This document shows positions 61,827 to 64,000 of a stretch of 64,000 bases of DNA, piece after piece. A model generated the notes under the pieces. It was not told where the DNA came from and did not search any database. It was given only the letters and a program-made list of their open reading frames with translations. This DNA is from CAZTHM01 sp041946825 (lineage in GTDB: Bacteria > Acidobacteriota > Terriglobia > UBA7540). Each line of letters opens with the position of its first letter. Position 1 is the first letter of the stretch. The position numbers and the translations under genes were made by a program. The stretch is taken from positions 62,001-126,000 of the forward strand of contig JBHGBD010000007.1 in the NCBI GenBank assembly GCA_041946825.1, read 5' to 3'.

Positions 61827-64000
61827 ATGCGTAAGTTTTTGCTTCACGCTGCACTCTTCATCCTGATCGCTTTTAATCCGGCGTGGCCCGCCGAGTTCCC
61901 GCACCGGACATCATTGAACGGCACGTGGGACTATCGCCCGCTCGCGCGCACAACTCTGAAATCCGACGGATCGATCGCCGAAGACAAGTCGAACTTGCCT
62001 CCCGGCGGGAAGATGCCTGTGCCTTCGAACTGGCATCTCGACGGTCTCCCGAACTTCAACGGCCGCGTGCGATTCGAACGGAATTTTGACTTCGCCGAAA
62101 GACCAGCGGCTGCTGACCGGGTGTTTCTGATTTTCCGCGGCGTGGACTACTTCGCGGATGTGGAACTGAATGGTGTTCCGATCGGGCGACACGAGGGGTA
62201 TTTCCAGGCGTTCGAGTTTGACGTGACTCCGCAGCTCAAGCTCGGGCGCAATCACCTTGCGGTGACCGTGGACGCCCCGCTCGAAGAGCCGGGCACTGTC
62301 TGGCCCGATCACAAGCGCATGATCAAGGGCGTCTTCTCGCACTGGGACTGCAAGCCCGGAAATGTTTTCAAAGCGACGGGCCAGGACGGAACCACAGCGG
62401 GCATCTGGAATGACGTTGAACTCGAAATCCGCCGCACGGCGTGGCTCGGCAACGTCAAGATTCAGCCTGTGCTGCACGAACGCAAACAGGCGACAGGGAA
62501 AAACGAGGACAATGGCTTGGACGCGAATGTCTTCGTCACGGCGGAAGTTCGCGCGGCACGTGCGGGCAGTTACGTGCTGACCGCGGAAGCGGGCAGCGCC
62601 AAGGTAACAACGAAGGTCGAGATGACCTCGAACGATGCGACCGTCGTTCTGGTGCTCCCGATGGAGCGGCCGAAGTTGTGGTGGACCTGGGATCTGGGCG
62701 ACCCGTATCTCTACACGTGCGAGCTGACTCTCGCGGCAGATTCCGAAGTCGTCTACGCCCGCGATATCCCATTCGGCGTGCGCTCGATCGAGCTCGACGA
62801 AAAGACCGGCGACTGGCGGCTGAATGGCGTGCGCTTCTTCATTCGCGGCACCAACATTGTCCCCGACCTCTGGCTGGCGCGTTACACGCCGGCGCGCATC
62901 GCGGAGGATATCCGACTGTTGCGCCTCGCCAACGTCAACGGCGTGCGTGTGTGCGTGCACGTAAACCGCGAGGAACTCTACGATGCGCTCGACCGCGCCG
63001 GAATCGTGGCCTGGCAGGATTTCCCTCTGCAGTGGGATTACACTCACACGCCCAAGTTCCTCACGGAGGCGGCGCGCCAGTTGCGCGACATGATCCGCCA
63101 GTTCTACAACCATCCGTCCATCATCACCTGGGTTTGCCAGAACGAATCGACGGCCTACAACGTCAACGTGCTTGACCCGTTCCTGGCGCGCGTCGGCGCG
63201 CAGGAAGATTCCTCGCGGCCCGTGCGCCCGACTTCCGTCTACGCCGAGCATCATTACCAGGGCTGGTATGGCGGCGACTACTACAACTACCTCGCGACCC
63301 CGGGCGGGCCGATTATCTCCGAGCTCGGCGCGCAGGCGCTGCCCTCGCTGGAAGAGACGCGCCAGATGTTTGGCGAGGCCTGGCCGCCCGACTGGCAGAA
63401 GATGGCTTATCACGATTTCCAGTACGAGCAGACCTTCCACGTCGCGAAGATTCCGATGGGCTCGAACTGGGCGGAGTTCGTGCGGAACTCGCAGCAGTAT
63501 CAAGCCGACCTCATCAAGTTCGCGATCGAGCACTACCGGCGCGTCAAGTACCAGAAGGTCGGATCGTTTTTCCACTTCCTCTTCGGCGATTGCTGGCCGT
63601 CGGTGACGTGGTCGGTGGTAAGCTTTGAAAGGAAACCCAAACCGGGCTACTTCGCTTTGCAGCGCGCGTATCAGCCGGTGTTGATCGGCGCGGATCTGGG
63701 TAAGACGGTGTGGAGCAAGGGCAAGAACCTTCCCGCCGGTGCTGCGGGCGGAGGAGCCAGCGCTACTGTCTGGGTCGTGAATGACCAGCACCGAACGCTT
63801 GAGGGCGTGACCTGCGAAGCACTCTTGCGCGGTCACGGGAAGAATTTCCTTGTGATGGAAAGCCGAAAGCTCGCCGCGATTGCCGAGGATTCGGCGGCTG
63901 ATGTGGCTGGGCTGGAGTTCCGCCTGCCCGCGGAAGTAAGCCCGGGCGTGTACGATCTTGTGCTTGCCCTTCGGCAGGGCGACAGAATGCTGAGTGAGAA
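61827..64000 (+). CDS. GH2-family glycosidase (beta-galactosidase/mannosidase-like), partial at window end
   Basis: The frame opens at ATG 61827 behind AAGGAGG (61816-61822) and stays open to the last base, about 724 residues so far. A signal peptide (MRKFLLHAALFILIAF, ending WPA) leads to a GH2 sugar-binding sandwich (about 28-190; LNGTWDYRPL, then VFLIFRGVDYFADVELNG), an Ig-like region (about 195-320) and the TIM barrel (from about 325). NHPSIITWVCQNES holds the acid/base glutamate (in QNE), and GPIISELGAQ probably the nucleophile glutamate. It is exported, so it acts on external glycans. It is divergent from maeB. The antisense strand also shows a long open frame, a GC-rich shadow. Confidence 0.9.
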   Translation, partial: MRKFLLHAALFILIAFNPAWPAEFPHRTSLNGTWDYRPLARTTLKSDGSIAEDKSNLPPGGKMPVPSNWHLDGLPNFNGRVRFERNFDFAERPAAADRVFLIFRGVDYFADVELNGVPIGRHEGYFQAFEFDVTPQLKLGRNHLAVTVDAPLEEPGTVWPDHKRMIKGVFSHWDCKPGNVFKATGQDGTTAGIWNDVELEIRRTAWLGNVKIQPVLHERKQATGKNEDNGLDANVFVTAEVRAARAGSYVLTAEAGSAKVTTKVEMTSNDATVVLVLPMERPKLWWTWDLGDPYLYTCELTLAADSEVVYARDIPFGVRSIELDEKTGDWRLNGVRFFIRGTNIVPDLWLARYTPARIAEDIRLLRLANVNGVRVCVHVNREELYDALDRAGIVAWQDFPLQWDYTHTPKFLTEAARQLRDMIRQFYNHPSIITWVCQNESTAYNVNVLDPFLARVGAQEDSSRPVRPTSVYAEHHYQGWYGGDYYNYLATPGGPIISELGAQALPSLEETRQMFGEAWPPDWQKMAYHDFQYEQTFHVAKIPMGSNWAEFVRNSQQYQADLIKFAIEHYRRVKYQKVGSFFHFLFGDCWPSVTWSVVSFERKPKPGYFALQRAYQPVLIGADLGKTVWSKGKNLPAGAAGGGASATVWVVNDQHRTLEGVTCEALLRGHGKNFLVMESRKLAAIAEDSAADVAGLEFRLPAEVSPGVYDLVLALRQGDRMLSE

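Noticed and set aside
61911..63836. Long minus-strand open frame (641 codons)
   Set aside because: It is antisense to the GH2 glycosidase, which has a ribosome-binding site, signal peptide and catalytic motifs; the minus frame shows only low-complexity Arg/Val/Ala-rich sequence.

Overview
The window is a GC-rich bacterial chromosomal segment. The gene content fits an Acidobacteriota-type soil or sediment bacterium: a large secreted SBBP/beta-propeller protein with a choice-of-anchor D region, DUF4091 and GH2 glycan enzymes, exported P1 peptidase and MBL hydrolase, two DinB genes, an Rv2578c-type radical SAM protein, and many short intergenic palindromes and heptamer repeats. The taxon is an inference from gene families. 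No rRNA, tRNA, CRISPR array, transposase or phage gene was recognised.

Layout. 1-7.6 kb: glycan/lipid catabolism (DUF4091 protein, ceramidase-like hydrolase, CBM9-like double esterase, DapA-family lyase). 7.6-10.1 kb: a URO-D/MttB methyltransferase pair without a corrinoid protein. 10.2-19.1 kb: an eight-gene minus-strand operon encoding an unrecognised coiled-coil protein, PspA/IM30, a periplasmic solute-binding protein (SBP), an SBP fused to an OmpA peptidoglycan-binding domain, an ABC permease, an ABC ATPase, a membrane coiled-coil protein and a two-module AAA+ ATPase. This is the best candidate for an undescribed system: an ABC importer physically and genetically tied to an ESCRT-III-like membrane-remodelling protein and a Vps4-like ATPase. 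19.1-20.1 kb is gene-free.

20.1-33.0 kb: a lipid-type biosynthetic region. A pseudo-HAD/fatty acyl reductase fusion is followed by STAS and CHASE3-PAS signalling genes and then by a tightly coupled operon: thioester reductase-like SDR, polysaccharide pyruvyl transferase-like protein, acyl-AMP ligase, enoyl-CoA hydratase, acyl carrier protein, second acyl-AMP ligase, diacylglycerol kinase-like protein. It looks able to load, modify, reductively release and phosphorylate an acyl chain; the product is unknown.

33-46 kb: mixed small operons (nitrilases, radical SAM protein, DinB proteins, DUF4424, ArsR with an SDR, Tag glycosylase, TPR protein, Cu/Zn SOD, MBL hydrolase, LiaF/toastrack-like lipoprotein) separated by repeat-rich spacers. 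46-56 kb: transketolase, PH-like membrane protein, a RelBE-type toxin-antitoxin pair overlapping a SerA-like dehydrogenase, aminotransferase, flavin reductase, P1 peptidase and an APC transporter. 56-64 kb: a 1074-residue secreted propeller protein, a MaeB-type malic enzyme and a GH2 glycosidase that runs off the window end.
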